Made by a program: the position numbers and the translations under genes. Shown here piece by piece: positions 51,469 to 60,624 of a DNA stretch of 64,000 bases (position 1 is its first letter; the number at the start of each line of letters is the position of its first letter). The notes beneath the pieces are model-generated. The model was not told the origin of the DNA. It did not search any database and worked only from the letters and a program-made list of their open reading frames with translations. This DNA is from Arthrobacter cupressi (GTDB taxonomy: Bacteria > Actinomycetota > Actinomycetes > Actinomycetales > Micrococcaceae). Where the stretch lies: assembly GCF_900099975.1 (NCBI RefSeq), contig NZ_FNEI01000005.1, positions 1 through 64,000 on the forward strand, given 5' to 3'.

Positions 51469-53431
51469 GGCCGGCCTCCCCCGCTTCCTGCGCACCGCCG
51501 TCGTCGGCTGTACCTTGCTGGTCCGGCGGCACGACGTCGGTGGCGCGCGGCAGCGCCTCCTGGGTGTCAACCAGCAGCACCTGGCGGTCAGCGGCGGTGC
51601 CCGGGAGCCCGAGGTCGTGCGGTTCGAGGTGCAGCGGTGACTTTACGATGGTTCCGCCCTTTCGCAGCGGCAGGGTGAGCCGGAAGTTCGAGCCCGCGCC
51701 CTTCTGGCCCCAGGCCTGCAGCCAGCCGTTGTGGAGCTTGGTGTCTTCGGCGGCGATGGACAGGCCCAGGCCGCTGCCACCCGTGGTGCGGGCGCGGGCT
51801 GGATCCGCCCGCCAGAAGCGGTCGAACACCCGCGCGGCCTCGGCCGGGGTCATGCCGATTCCGTGGTCCCGGACCGACACCGCAACGGCGTCGTGGTTCG
51901 CGGCGACAGTCACGTGCACCGGCTTCCCTTCGCCGTGCTCCACCGCGTTCAGGAGCAGGTTGCGCAGGATCCGGTCGATGCGGCGCGAGTCCATTTCCAC
52001 GATGATGCTCTTGTTGCGGGACGTCAGCCTGACCTCCGAGCCGTATTCGGCAGCGACCGGGGCCGCGCCCTCGATCACTTGTCCGATGAGCTGGAAAATG
52101 TCCTGCGGTTCCGCCTCCAGGACGGCGGCACCGGCGTCGAACCGCGAGATCTCCAACAGATCGGAGAGAAGGGACTGGAAGCGTTCCACCTGGTTGTAGA
52201 GAAGCTCTGCGGAGCGCCGGTTGACCGGATCAAAGTTCTCGCGTGCATCGAACAGGACTTCCGCCGCCATCCGGACGGTCGTGAGCGGCGTCCGGAGCTC
52301 GTGGGACACGTCCGAGACAAAGCGCTGCTGCATCTGGGAAAGCGTGGCGAGCTGGGTGATCTGTTCCTGGAGGCTCGCCGCCATGTGGTTGAACGACGCC
52401 CCGAGGCGGGCCACCTCGTCCTCGCCCTTGACCACCATGCGTTCCTGGAGCTGACCCGCGGCCAGCTTTTCGGAGACGACGGCGGCATGGCTCACCGGGC
52501 TCACGACGTTCCGGGTGACGTACCAGGCGATCCCACCGATCATGATGATCAGTGCTGCGCCGCCGGCCCAGAGCACGTTCTGGATCTGGTCGAGGGTCTG
52601 CTGGGCGTTTTCGAGGTCATAGAGAAGGTACAGCTCGTAGACGGTGCCGTTGAACGTGACCTTGTTCCCGACGGCGATCCCCGGGTGGTCCTGGTTGCCC
52701 ACCGGGAATTCGGTGGAAGCCCAGTATTGCTCCTTGCCTGACTCCTGCACGGCCTTGCGCAGTTCAGGCGGGATGACCCGGACCGTCAGCTGGTCCGAGG
52801 CGCGCGATTCCACCCAGCGGTTGCGCGGCTTGGTTTGCTCCGGGAGTGCCTCGAAGACGTAGCGGCGCTGGATGACCGAGCCGTTGCCTTCCACCGCGTT
52901 GAGGGTGTCGTAGACCAGGGTAATGACGCTGGACTGGTCGTTGACTTGGGCGCCGTCGAAGGTGTCCTGGACCTGCTTGACATAGTAGCGGCTCTCCGAT
53001 TCCGCCTGGGTCAGCCGTTCCTGGAACAGGTTGTTGGCGATCTGGTTGGACAGGTAAGCCCCGACCACGGCAAAGGAAATCACCGACAGCAGGATGGTCA
53101 TCATGACCGTCCTGAATTCCAGCGAGCGCCGCCAGCGCCGCAGGAGCGACTTCCACATGTAACGCAGCCCCGGCCGCAGGTGCCGGAGCGCGGTGACCAC
53201 CAGGCGGGATACCCGCAGCGCGAGGATCAGGGCACGGCGCGTCCAGATGCGGCCCAGCAATAGAAGGCGCTGGACATTGAGGGTCCGGCCGCTGCCCTGC
53301 ATGCGGACGGGCCGCTGCTCCGCCGGTCCTGAAGGGACGGGACGGTCTTCCGGCGACGCCTCAGGCGGCGTGGTTCCGGGCCCGGCCTTGCCGGCAGGTG
53401 ACTCAGGATCCCGCTTTGTAACCGACACCAC
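51461..53431 (-). CDS. mtrB: Sensor histidine kinase MtrB
   Basis: The protein has 656 residues. A long basic N-terminus precedes membrane helices near 110-130 and 285-305 that flank an extracytoplasmic sensor domain of about 150 residues. HAMP (about 305-355) follows, then the phosphoacceptor box [16 protein letters not shown] (histidine near 374) and HATPase with [12 protein letters not shown] and [13 protein letters not shown]. It senses cell-division or wall cues and phosphorylates MtrA. The start GTG 53431 overlaps mtrA by 29 bases, so the two are coupled. Confidence 0.95.
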   Translation of the reverse strand: MVSVTKRDPESPAGKAGPGTTPPEASPEDRPVPSGPAEQRPVRMQGSGRTLNVQRLLLLGRIWTRRALILALRVSRLVVTALRHLRPGLRYMWKSLLRRWRRSLEFRTVMMTILLSVISFAVVGAYLSNQIANNLFQERLTQAESESRYYVKQVQDTFDGAQVNDQSSVITLVYDTLNAVEGNGSVIQRRYVFEALPEQTKPRNRWVESRASDQLTVRVIPPELRKAVQESGKEQYWASTEFPVGNQDHPGIAVGNKVTFNGTVYELYLLYDLENAQQTLDQIQNVLWAGGAALIIMIGGIAWYVTRNVVSPVSHAAVVSEKLAAGQLQERMVVKGEDEVARLGASFNHMAASLQEQITQLATLSQMQQRFVSDVSHELRTPLTTVRMAAEVLFDARENFDPVNRRSAELLYNQVERFQSLLSDLLEISRFDAGAAVLEAEPQDIFQLIGQVIEGAAPVAAEYGSEVRLTSRNKSIIVEMDSRRIDRILRNLLLNAVEHGEGKPVHVTVAANHDAVAVSVRDHGIGMTPAEAARVFDRFWRADPARARTTGGSGLGLSIAAEDTKLHNGWLQAWGQKGAGSNFRLTLPLRKGGTIVKSPLHLEPHDLGLPGTAADRQVLLVDTQEALPRATDVVPPDQQGTADDGGAQEAGEAGRA

Positions 53432-54077
53432 GGACCGTCAGAACAACTTCGGGTGCTTCCGGGTCGCGCTCGATCTTGGAGCGCAGACGCTGGACATGGA
53501 CGTTGACCAGTCTGGTGTCGGCGGCGTGGCGGTATCCCCACACCTGCTCCAGGAGGAGCTCACGGGTGAAGACCTGCCACGGCTTGCGGGCCAGGGCGAC
53601 CAGGAGGTCGAATTCCAGCGGCGTGAGCGAGATGCGTTCCCCGCCGCGGGTGACCATGTGGCCGGCGACGTCGATCGTGACATCGGCGATCCGGAGGGTC
53701 TCCGGGGCCTTCTGTTCGCCCGGACGCAGCCGTGCGCGAACCCTGGCGACGAGTTCGGCGGGCTTGAAGGGCTTGGGCACATAGTCATCGGCACCGGACT
53801 CCAGTCCGCGGACGACGTCGGAGGTGTCCGATTTTGCCGTCAGCATGACGATGGGGACATCCGATTCGCCGCGGATCTGGCGGCACACCTCGATGCCGTC
53901 GGACCCCGGGAGCATCAGGTCCAGGAGGACGAGGTCCGGCTTCGAGGAGCGGAAAACGTCAAGCGCCTGACCACCGTCTGCGCAGAAAACCGGATCGAAG
54001 CCGTCGTTGCGAAGCACGATGCCGATCATTTCGGCCAGTGCTTCGTCGTCGTCAACTACCAGGATGCGTGCCTTCAT
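53403..54077 (-). CDS. mtrA: Response regulator MtrA
   Basis: This 224-residue OmpR-family regulator has a receiver domain (about 1-118) with acidic residues D9-D11, phosphoacceptor D53 in LVLLDLMLPG and TAK near 100. A C-terminal winged helix (about 130-224) has LTPLEFDLLVALA, VWGYRHAADTRLVNVHVQRLR and [10 protein letters not shown]. MtrA controls cell division, replication timing and wall genes in actinobacteria. I start it at ATG 54077, preceded by GGGGGA; longer frames upstream cross the promoter region. Confidence 0.96.
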   Translation of the reverse strand: MKARILVVDDDEALAEMIGIVLRNDGFDPVFCADGGQALDVFRSSKPDLVLLDLMLPGSDGIEVCRQIRGESDVPIVMLTAKSDTSDVVRGLESGADDYVPKPFKPAELVARVRARLRPGEQKAPETLRIADVTIDVAGHMVTRGGERISLTPLEFDLLVALARKPWQVFTRELLLEQVWGYRHAADTRLVNVHVQRLRSKIERDPEAPEVVLTVRGVGYKAGS

Positions 54078-54238
54078 AGTTATATATTCCCCCATCGAAT
54101 GGCCATTGTCCCGTTGACCCGGGCTCCCGGCATGGCGTCTGCCGTACCGGGCAAGCCGCAGCTCATTGCGGTGAAGGCTATGAGCCGCGGCGGCGGAACT
54201 ATAGGCTGGGCGGACACGGCACTTTTGGGGAGGAAAGC

Positions 54239-55522
54239 GTGTCACAGCAAGAGCCCGGGCCCGGCGTCCAACCGCAATGGGGCCAACCCCGTCCGGGTGG
54301 CCAACCGCAAAACCCGCCGCAATGGGGCGGGCAACCGCAATGGGGCGGGCAACCGCAGTGGGGCCAGCAGGCACCCGGCTGGCCCGCCGCCCCGGGCAAT
54401 CCATATGCCCCGGGCAACCCATACGGCCCCGGCAACCCGTATGGCCAGCCTCAATATGTCGCACCGCCCAAGCCCGGGATCGTACCGCTGCGTCCCTTGC
54501 TGTTCGGCGAGATCCTCGACGGCGCTTTCCAGACGATCCGCCGCAACCCCGCCGCCATGCTCGGTTCCTCCTTCCTCGGCCAATGCGTGGCCTTGTTGCT
54601 CTCAGCAACGCTGATCGCGGGCAGCCTCGGCCTCCTCACCCGCCTTGAGCAACTCGACGGCAACCAAGCGCCAAGTGACGCCGAATTGTCCTCAATCCTC
54701 GGGCCGACTCTTGGCCTGCTGGCCGGGATGGTCAGCATCTCGCTGCTGACCACGGTTCTTTTGACCATTCTGGGCGGGGTCATGGCCGTGCCTGCTTCCC
54801 GTTCGGCCCTGAACCGGAAGACCGGGTTCAAGCAGGTGTGGGTCCTGGTGCGCCACCGCCTGTTTGCCCTTACCGGGCTATCCTTGCTCATGCTCCTGGT
54901 GCCGCTCGTTCCAATCGTCGTCCTGTTCGTACTGGCGGTGGCAATTCTGACCGTAACTGGCCCGGCCGGGATCCTGATCGTTTTTCCGATCGGGCTCGGA
55001 GCCGTGGCGGTGATTGCGTGGCTGTACATCAGGCTCCTGCTGGCTCCGGCCGCGGTAGCCATCGAAGAGCTTGGCGTCATCGAATCCATGCGGCGTTCCT
55101 GGTCCCTGACTACCGGCAGCTGGTGGCGGACCTTTGGCATCGTGCTTGTGGCCTTCCTGATCGTCGGGGTAATCGGCCAAGTGGTCCAGATCCCCCTCAC
55201 GCTCGCCGTCGGTGGCATCGGCTCCGTAGTCTCCCCGCACGGCGGCCTCGAGCAGGCAACCGGCACAGCCATCCTGCTAACGGTCATCAGCATGGTGGTC
55301 AGTGCATTGGTGGGGGCGCTGGGTTTCGCGTTCCAGTCCGCGGTGTCCGCCCTGGTCTACCTCGACCTGCGGATGCGTCGTGACGGCCTGGATGTGGAAC
55401 TGCTGCGGATGATGGAATCCGGAAGCGATCCGGACGGCGTTCCCGGCCGCGGCCTGCCGGCACGACGCCCTGCCGCGGGCGGATGGCACCCCGGATCCGG
55501 CACGGGATTCCCGGCCGGATGA
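54239..55522 (+). CDS. Polytopic membrane protein with glutamine/glycine-rich N-terminus
   Basis: This 427-residue protein has a low-complexity N-terminus (about 1-78) of PQWGGQ and GNPYG repeats. About six hydrophobic segments follow (about 100-390), of the glycerophosphodiester-phosphodiesterase membrane-domain type, with PLLFGEILDGAFQTIRRNP and IEELGVIESMRRSWSLTTGS. The start is GTG 54239 after GGGGAGG. It opens the operon with the DUF4129, DUF4350, MoxR and DUF58 genes and is divergent from mtrA over 161 bases. Function is unknown; a scaffold role in envelope assembly is possible. Confidence 0.85.
   Translation: MSQQEPGPGVQPQWGQPRPGGQPQNPPQWGGQPQWGGQPQWGQQAPGWPAAPGNPYAPGNPYGPGNPYGQPQYVAPPKPGIVPLRPLLFGEILDGAFQTIRRNPAAMLGSSFLGQCVALLLSATLIAGSLGLLTRLEQLDGNQAPSDAELSSILGPTLGLLAGMVSISLLTTVLLTILGGVMAVPASRSALNRKTGFKQVWVLVRHRLFALTGLSLLMLLVPLVPIVVLFVLAVAILTVTGPAGILIVFPIGLGAVAVIAWLYIRLLLAPAAVAIEELGVIESMRRSWSLTTGSWWRTFGIVLVAFLIVGVIGQVVQIPLTLAVGGIGSVVSPHGGLEQATGTAILLTVISMVVSALVGALGFAFQSAVSALVYLDLRMRRDGLDVELLRMMESGSDPDGVPGRGLPARRPAAGGWHPGSGTGFPAG
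54318..54371 (+). repeat. 18-bp repeats encoding QPQWGG
   Basis: CGCAATGGGGCGGGCAAC occurs exactly at 54318-54335 and 54336-54353, with a degenerate third copy to 54371. The repeats are in frame within the protein's N-terminal tail. Confidence 0.85.
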
Positions 55523-56205
55523 CAGTCCTTTCCGTATTCACGGCCGCCCTGCCCGCGGCGACCCCGGTCGACCCGGACCGCGACGAGGCCCGGCGCTGGG
55601 CGGTCGAAGAACTCAGCAAGCCGCAGTACGCCGAAGCGAAGCCAAACTGGTTCGACCAACTCGTACACGACTTCCTGGAATGGCTGCGCTCACTGAACTC
55701 CGGAGATGCGGGACCCGGCCAGGACTGGACCTGGCCCCTCGTCACCCTGCTCGCCGTCGCGCTGGTGGTCACGGCAATCATCGTGGTCCGTCCACGGTTC
55801 AATACCGCGCGGAAGCGGACGTCGGCCGCAGTTTTCGACGAGGAATCAGTGCTCGACGCCGGGACCTTCCGTTCCCGGGCCGCCGCCGCTGCCGCACGGG
55901 GTGACTGGAGCACCGCCGTCGTCGAGCAGTTCCGGGCGCTGGTGCGTTCGGCGGAAGACCGTACCGTCATCGATCCGCAGGCCGGCCGCACCGCGGACGA
56001 GGCAGCCATGCAGCTGGGACGTGCCTTCAGTGCCGGCCAGATCCGGTTGGACGCCGCAGCCAAACTCTTCGACGCCGTCAAGTACGGGCGCGCGACTGCC
56101 GACAGCGGGCAGTACGACACCGTTCGGGCCCTCGACAGCGAACTGGACAAGATCAAACCTGACTACCGCGGAAAGCCTGCACCTGGATTGGCGGTACCGC
56201 GATGA
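55519..56205 (+). CDS. DUF4129 membrane protein
   Basis: This 228-residue protein has an N-terminal exported part, one membrane helix (about 74-95) and a cytoplasmic DUF4129 domain (about 115-215). The latter has FRSRAAAAAARGDWSTAVVEQFRAL, then RTADEAAMQLGRAF and AAKLFDAVKYG. The start ATG 55519 overlaps the previous stop (ATGA), and its end overlaps the DUF4350 gene by 4 bases. DUF4129 occurs with DUF4350, MoxR and DUF58 in a widely conserved module, possibly for membrane-complex assembly or protease-like surveillance. Confidence 0.87.
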   Translation: MTVLSVFTAALPAATPVDPDRDEARRWAVEELSKPQYAEAKPNWFDQLVHDFLEWLRSLNSGDAGPGQDWTWPLVTLLAVALVVTAIIVVRPRFNTARKRTSAAVFDEESVLDAGTFRSRAAAAAARGDWSTAVVEQFRALVRSAEDRTVIDPQAGRTADEAAMQLGRAFSAGQIRLDAAAKLFDAVKYGRATADSGQYDTVRALDSELDKIKPDYRGKPAPGLAVPR

Positions 56206-57386
56206 CGGGCCCAACCCAACTGGACACGGCGGACCGCGCCGCCGGCACGCCGACAGGCTGGAAGGCCCGCCTCCGCCGTCACCTGGTCTGGATCGTGATC
56301 GGGTCCATCATGGCGCTCACAGTGGGCTACGTGGTGGTGTCCCGGCTGGCATCGGGACCGGACGACCGGGCCTTGTCCCCGCGCAACCCTGCCCCGGGCG
56401 GGGCCATGGCTGCCGCCGAAATCCTCGGCGGACAAGGCGTGAGCATCACCGAAGCGGGATCATTCGAACAGGCCATCTCCGCCCTTGAAGCCAGGGACGG
56501 AGCGGCTACCGTGCTGCTCTACGACCGCAACGGTTACCTCGGCGAAGGGCAGCTCCGCGAACTGCGGGCCGAGGCGGACAGGATCGTGGTCATCAGTCCC
56601 GGCCGGCGCACGCTGCGGGGTCTCGCCAGCAGCCTCCGCAATGCAGGGGTTGTGCCTGAAGGACACAATGTCCTGGAACCGGAATGCGGCCTGGAGGATC
56701 CCCTGGCGGCCGGAAGCATCTCTGCCGGGAACGGCCAGCTTTATGCCGGCAGTGGCACGATCTGCTACCGCGTGGACGACGGCGGACTCTACGCGGTGAG
56801 CGGTGACGGCCGTGTGGTGGTGATCGGCAGCTCCGCGCTGCTGAGTAACGACCTGCTGGACGAGCACGGGAACGCGGCACTTGTCCTGCGCAGCCTGGGT
56901 GGCTCCGAAGAACTGCTCTGGTACCTGCCCGGCCTGGGCGATGTCCCGCAGGACAGGAATCCCGCCACCCTGGACGAACTGGCCGCGCCGTGGGTGGCTT
57001 TCCTGGGACCGTGGCTGGTGGTCGTTGCGTTCCTCGCAGTCCTGTGGCGCGGACGGCGCCTTGGCCCGCTGGTGTTCGAACCGCTCCCGGTGGTGGTCAA
57101 GGCCGCGGAAACGGCAGAGGGACGGGCCAGGCTGTACCAGGATTCCCGGGCAGTGGAGCGGGCGGCGGCCAATTTGCGGGCCGGCACCATGGTGCGGCTC
57201 GCCAGGGTGTTCCGGCTCGGTCCGGACGCCGGCATCGACAGCCTGGTGGAGGCGGTCGCCCGCAAGACCGGCCGACCGCCCGCGCAGCTGCGTGACATCC
57301 TCGATCACCGCCCGGAAACGCAGTCCGGCCTGGTGCAGTGGGCACAGACTTTGGAACAACTCGAGCAGGAGGCCTCAACCCCGTGA
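56202..57386 (+). CDS. DUF4350 membrane protein
   Basis: This 394-residue protein has helices near residues 27-48 and 265-285, with a large extracytoplasmic domain between them. That domain resembles the DUF4350 glutamine-amidotransferase-like fold (GGAMAAAEILGGQGVSITEA, then VVVIGSSALLSNDLLDEHGN). A cytoplasmic C-terminus follows with YQDSRAVERAAANLRAGT. In this module the extracellular fold may bind a ligand while MoxR acts inside. It overlaps both neighbours by 4 bases. Confidence 0.87.
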   Translation: MTGPTQLDTADRAAGTPTGWKARLRRHLVWIVIGSIMALTVGYVVVSRLASGPDDRALSPRNPAPGGAMAAAEILGGQGVSITEAGSFEQAISALEARDGAATVLLYDRNGYLGEGQLRELRAEADRIVVISPGRRTLRGLASSLRNAGVVPEGHNVLEPECGLEDPLAAGSISAGNGQLYAGSGTICYRVDDGGLYAVSGDGRVVVIGSSALLSNDLLDEHGNAALVLRSLGGSEELLWYLPGLGDVPQDRNPATLDELAAPWVAFLGPWLVVVAFLAVLWRGRRLGPLVFEPLPVVVKAAETAEGRARLYQDSRAVERAAANLRAGTMVRLARVFRLGPDAGIDSLVEAVARKTGRPPAQLRDILDHRPETQSGLVQWAQTLEQLEQEASTP

Positions 57387-58498
57387 ATGAGAACATCGCA
57401 CCGAACATGCATTGGGACGGATACACCGGCGCGGCTCCTCCCTACGGGGGCGGAGCCCCGGCGCCTGCAGGTCAACAGGCAGCTGTTCCGCCGGCTGCGC
57501 CGGCCACGGCCCCGCGGCCTGTGGGGGAACGCGCCCCGGCAGGCAGCAGGGACCCGGCCCGCCAGGCGCTGCTGGACGTCCGGCACGAAGTGGGCAAGGC
57601 CGTCGTCGGGCAGGACTCCACGGTGACCGGCATGCTGATTGCGCTGCTCTGCGGAGGGCATGTGCTGCTGGAGGGTGTGCCCGGCGTGGCGAAAACCCTG
57701 CTGGTCCGGGCCCTCTCCAAGGCGCTGAGCCTGGACACCAAGCGGGTCCAGTTCACCCCGGACCTCATGCCCGGCGATGTCACGGGTTCGCTGGTCTACG
57801 ATTCCCACAGCTCGGAGTTCACCTTCCGAGAGGGACCGGTGTTCACCAACATCCTGCTGGCGGACGAAATCAACCGGACGCCGCCCAAGACCCAGGCCTC
57901 GCTGCTGGAGGCGATGGAGGAACGCCAAGTCTCGGCCGACGGTGTCTCCCGCCCGCTGCCGGTGCCGTTCATCGTGGCTGCCACGCAGAACCCGGTGGAA
58001 TACGAGGGCACCTATCCCCTGCCCGAGGCACAACTGGACCGCTTCCTGCTCAAGCTCGCCATGCCGCTGCCCGCCCGGGACGACGAGATCGAGGTCGTCC
58101 GCCGGCACTCCGAGGGATTCGACCCCCGAAACCTTGCGGCCGCCGGAGTCACCGCCGTGGCCGGCAGCAGCGAACTGGAAAGGGCCCGTGCGAAGGTTGC
58201 CGCGGTGCGCGTGGCCCCTGAAGTCCTGGCCTACATTGTGGACGTGGTACGGGCCACCCGGGCGGCGCCGTCGTTCCAGCTGGGTGTTTCGCCGCGCGGC
58301 GCCACGGCGCTACTGACCTCATCGCGGGCGTGGGCCTGGCTCTCCGGCCGGGACTTCGTGACCCCCGACGACGTCAAGGCGCTCGCGCTGCCGTGCCTGC
58401 GCCACCGCGTGGGCCTGCGCCCGGAGGCCCAGATGGACGGGGTCCACGTCGACGAGGTCCTCGGCAGCATCCTCGCCTCCGTCCCCGTGCCGCGCTGA
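57383..58498 (+). CDS. MoxR-family AAA+ ATPase
   Basis: This 371-residue ATPase starts at GTG 57383, overlapping the DUF4350 stop (GTGA) with AGGAGG upstream. A proline/alanine-rich tail (about 1-55) precedes Walker A LLEGVPGVAKT, Walker B ILLADEINRTPPKTQASLLE and sensor 1 IVAATQNPVEYEGTYPLPEA. A C-terminal lid holds the sensor-2 region GVSPRGATALLTSSRAWAWL. MoxR proteins act as chaperones that assemble or load cofactors into DUF58/vWA partners, encoded next. Confidence 0.93.
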   Translation: MNENIAPNMHWDGYTGAAPPYGGGAPAPAGQQAAVPPAAPATAPRPVGERAPAGSRDPARQALLDVRHEVGKAVVGQDSTVTGMLIALLCGGHVLLEGVPGVAKTLLVRALSKALSLDTKRVQFTPDLMPGDVTGSLVYDSHSSEFTFREGPVFTNILLADEINRTPPKTQASLLEAMEERQVSADGVSRPLPVPFIVAATQNPVEYEGTYPLPEAQLDRFLLKLAMPLPARDDEIEVVRRHSEGFDPRNLAAAGVTAVAGSSELERARAKVAAVRVAPEVLAYIVDVVRATRAAPSFQLGVSPRGATALLTSSRAWAWLSGRDFVTPDDVKALALPCLRHRVGLRPEAQMDGVHVDEVLGSILASVPVPR

Positions 58499-58530
58499 TG
58501 CCGCCCCACGCGTTGATCCGGGAGTCCTGA

Positions 58531-59823
58531 ATGGCAATCACGGGAAGGCTGGTGCTGCTGGCGGCCGCCGCGCTCGTTCCGATGCTGTTGTTCCCCTCCT
58601 GGGGCACGGCCGGGCTCCTGTGCGCCGCGCTGCTGCTCCTTGCCGTGGGTGATGCCCTGCTTGCCGCGTCCCCGCGCAGGCTGGTCCTGGAGCGCCGGCA
58701 GCCCGCCAACGTCACATTGCATGCAGGGACTGAAAGCCACCTGCTGCTCACGAACAACAACAACCGCACCCTGAGGGCGATGGTGCGGGATGCCTGGCAA
58801 CCTTCGGCCGGCGCGCTGGACCCGGTCCGGAAGCTCACGGTTCCTCCCGGCGAGCGGCGCCGGATGACGGTGCGGCTCGTTCCCGTCCGCCGCGGCGACC
58901 TCACTGCCCCGCACGTCACGGTACGTTCCTTCGGGCCGCTGGGCCTGGCCGCGCGCCAGCGCACCCTGCCGGTGCCGGGCAGCCTGCGGGTCCTGCCGCC
59001 GTTCCATTCGAAACGGCACCTGCCGTCGAAGCTGCGCAAGCTGCGCGAATTGGACGGCAAGGCTGCCGTGCAGATCCGTGGTGCCGGAACCGAATTCGAC
59101 TCGCTCCGTGACTACGTCCGCGGCGACGACGTCCGCTCCATCGACTGGCGCGCCACGGCCCGGCGCACCGCCGTCGTCGTCCGCACTTGGCGTCCCGAGC
59201 GGGACCGCCGCGTGGTGATCGTGCTGGACACCTCGCGCACCGCGGCGGCGAGGATCGACGACGAACCGCGGCTGGACACCGGCATCGAGGCGGCCCTGCT
59301 GCTGGCTATGCTCGCCGAGCGGGGTGGCGACCGGGTGGACTTCCTCGCTTTCGACCGCCGGGTCCGCGGCCGGGTCGATTCGGCGTCCAAGGGGAGCCTG
59401 CTGGGCCGGCTGGTCCAGGCGATGGCGCCCCTGGAAGCCGAGCTGATCGAGATGGACTGGGGGCAAGTGCCGGCCCAGGTGCGGGCCGTGTCCGCGCACC
59501 GCTCCCTCGTGGTACTCGTGACCTCCCTGGACGGCGGCTCGCCCGAGGAGGACCTCATTCCCACCGTGGCGCAGCTGGCACAGCTGCACGTGGTGGTGGT
59601 CGCCGCGGTGCGGGACCCGCTGCTGGGTGCCATGACGGCGGAGCGGACGACGGCGAGCCAGGTCTTCCGTGCCGCGGCAGCCGAACGTGCGCTGCTGGAC
59701 CGGACTGCAGTGGCCGCACACTTAAAGCAGCTCGGAGCCGAAGTGGTGGATGCGGAGCCCCTGGACCTGCCGCCGAAGCTCGCCGACGCTTACATCCGGC
59801 TGAAGGCCGCGGGCAGGCTATGA
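58531..59823 (+). CDS. DUF58 protein (vWA-like)
   Basis: This 430-residue protein has two N-terminal membrane helices (about 5-25 and 28-46), a beta-domain and the DUF58 core. The core carries the signature DSLRDYVRGDDVRSIDWRAT near residues 188-207 and a vWA-like metal-site segment VIVLDTSRTAAARI. DUF58 proteins are the usual partners of MoxR ATPases. The ATG at 58531 follows GGGAG by 6 bases. Confidence 0.92.
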   Translation: MAITGRLVLLAAAALVPMLLFPSWGTAGLLCAALLLLAVGDALLAASPRRLVLERRQPANVTLHAGTESHLLLTNNNNRTLRAMVRDAWQPSAGALDPVRKLTVPPGERRRMTVRLVPVRRGDLTAPHVTVRSFGPLGLAARQRTLPVPGSLRVLPPFHSKRHLPSKLRKLRELDGKAAVQIRGAGTEFDSLRDYVRGDDVRSIDWRATARRTAVVVRTWRPERDRRVVIVLDTSRTAAARIDDEPRLDTGIEAALLLAMLAERGGDRVDFLAFDRRVRGRVDSASKGSLLGRLVQAMAPLEAELIEMDWGQVPAQVRAVSAHRSLVVLVTSLDGGSPEEDLIPTVAQLAQLHVVVVAAVRDPLLGAMTAERTTASQVFRAAAAERALLDRTAVAAHLKQLGAEVVDAEPLDLPPKLADAYIRLKAAGRL

Positions 59824-59873
59824 GGCGGACCGCTGCCACCGGAAAAGAAAGAACCTGGCACCAAAGGAGAATT

Positions 59874-60620
59874 GTGAACACGTCCTTGGAGGGCACCCCG
59901 ATCTATGAGCGGGCGCTGGGCACCGCGTTCGGCCGCCTGCAGCCGGAGCTGCAGGACTACTTCTCCCTCGCACCCGGCTCCGGCTCGTACGGGATCGGGC
60001 AGGGCGTCTTTGAAGTGGTGGGCTGCCGCCGGCGCTGGCTGCGGCCGCTGCTGGCCCTCGCCTCGGCCGAGGAGTCGTTGTTTCCCGAATACGGCGAAAT
60101 GGTGCCGTTCCGGATTGAGAACCACGCCCATCTGGACCCGTTCGGCCGGTCCAGCCTGACCGCGCGGCGCGAGATCTTCTTCCCGGGCCGGACCCGGCTG
60201 TTCCAGGACACCACCTCCGCTGTCGGGGAGGACGGCGGCACGCGGCTGGTCGACTACCTTGGAAAACACCGGCGACTGGCCACGGACCTCCGGCTCGAGG
60301 TCACCCCTGAAGGCAGGCTCCGGGGCATCTCCGCGGCGGCGCGCGCCTTCCTGGGCCCGCTCCGCCTCGCGGTTCCGGCGGCCCTCGACGCGCAGGCCTA
60401 CGCGGAACAGTGGTGGGACGCGGGCGCGGGCAAGCACCGGATCCAGGTGAAGGTGCTGCAGAAGCACGTCGGCCTGGTGCTGGTCTACGCGGGTTACTTC
60501 GACTACCGGCTGGCTCCGTTGCTGCCGCATGCCGCGGCCGTGAACGGAGGGGCCGGGAGCGGAGCCGCCGTCGGGCTCCCGCGTTACGCAGAGCCGGACC
60601 GCTGGGAGTCCCGCGTCTAG
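59874..60620 (+). CDS. DUF4166 protein
   Basis: This 248-residue protein contains the DUF4166 pattern: TPIYERALGTAFGRLQPELQDYF at the start, IGQGVFEVVGCRRRWLRPLL, a central FRIENHAHLDPFGRSSL and KHRRLATDLRLEVTPEGRL. The family is uncharacterised. The GTG at 59874 has AAAGGAG 4 bases upstream. An ATG at 59820 that overlaps the DUF58 stop (ATGA) would add 18 residues and is an alternative. It is the last gene of the operon, 4 bases from the convergent MetE-like gene, with no terminator between them. Confidence 0.8.
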   Translation: MNTSLEGTPIYERALGTAFGRLQPELQDYFSLAPGSGSYGIGQGVFEVVGCRRRWLRPLLALASAEESLFPEYGEMVPFRIENHAHLDPFGRSSLTARREIFFPGRTRLFQDTTSAVGEDGGTRLVDYLGKHRRLATDLRLEVTPEGRLRGISAAARAFLGPLRLAVPAALDAQAYAEQWWDAGAGKHRIQVKVLQKHVGLVLVYAGYFDYRLAPLLPHAAAVNGGAGSGAAVGLPRYAEPDRWESRV

Positions 60621-60624
60621 CCGT

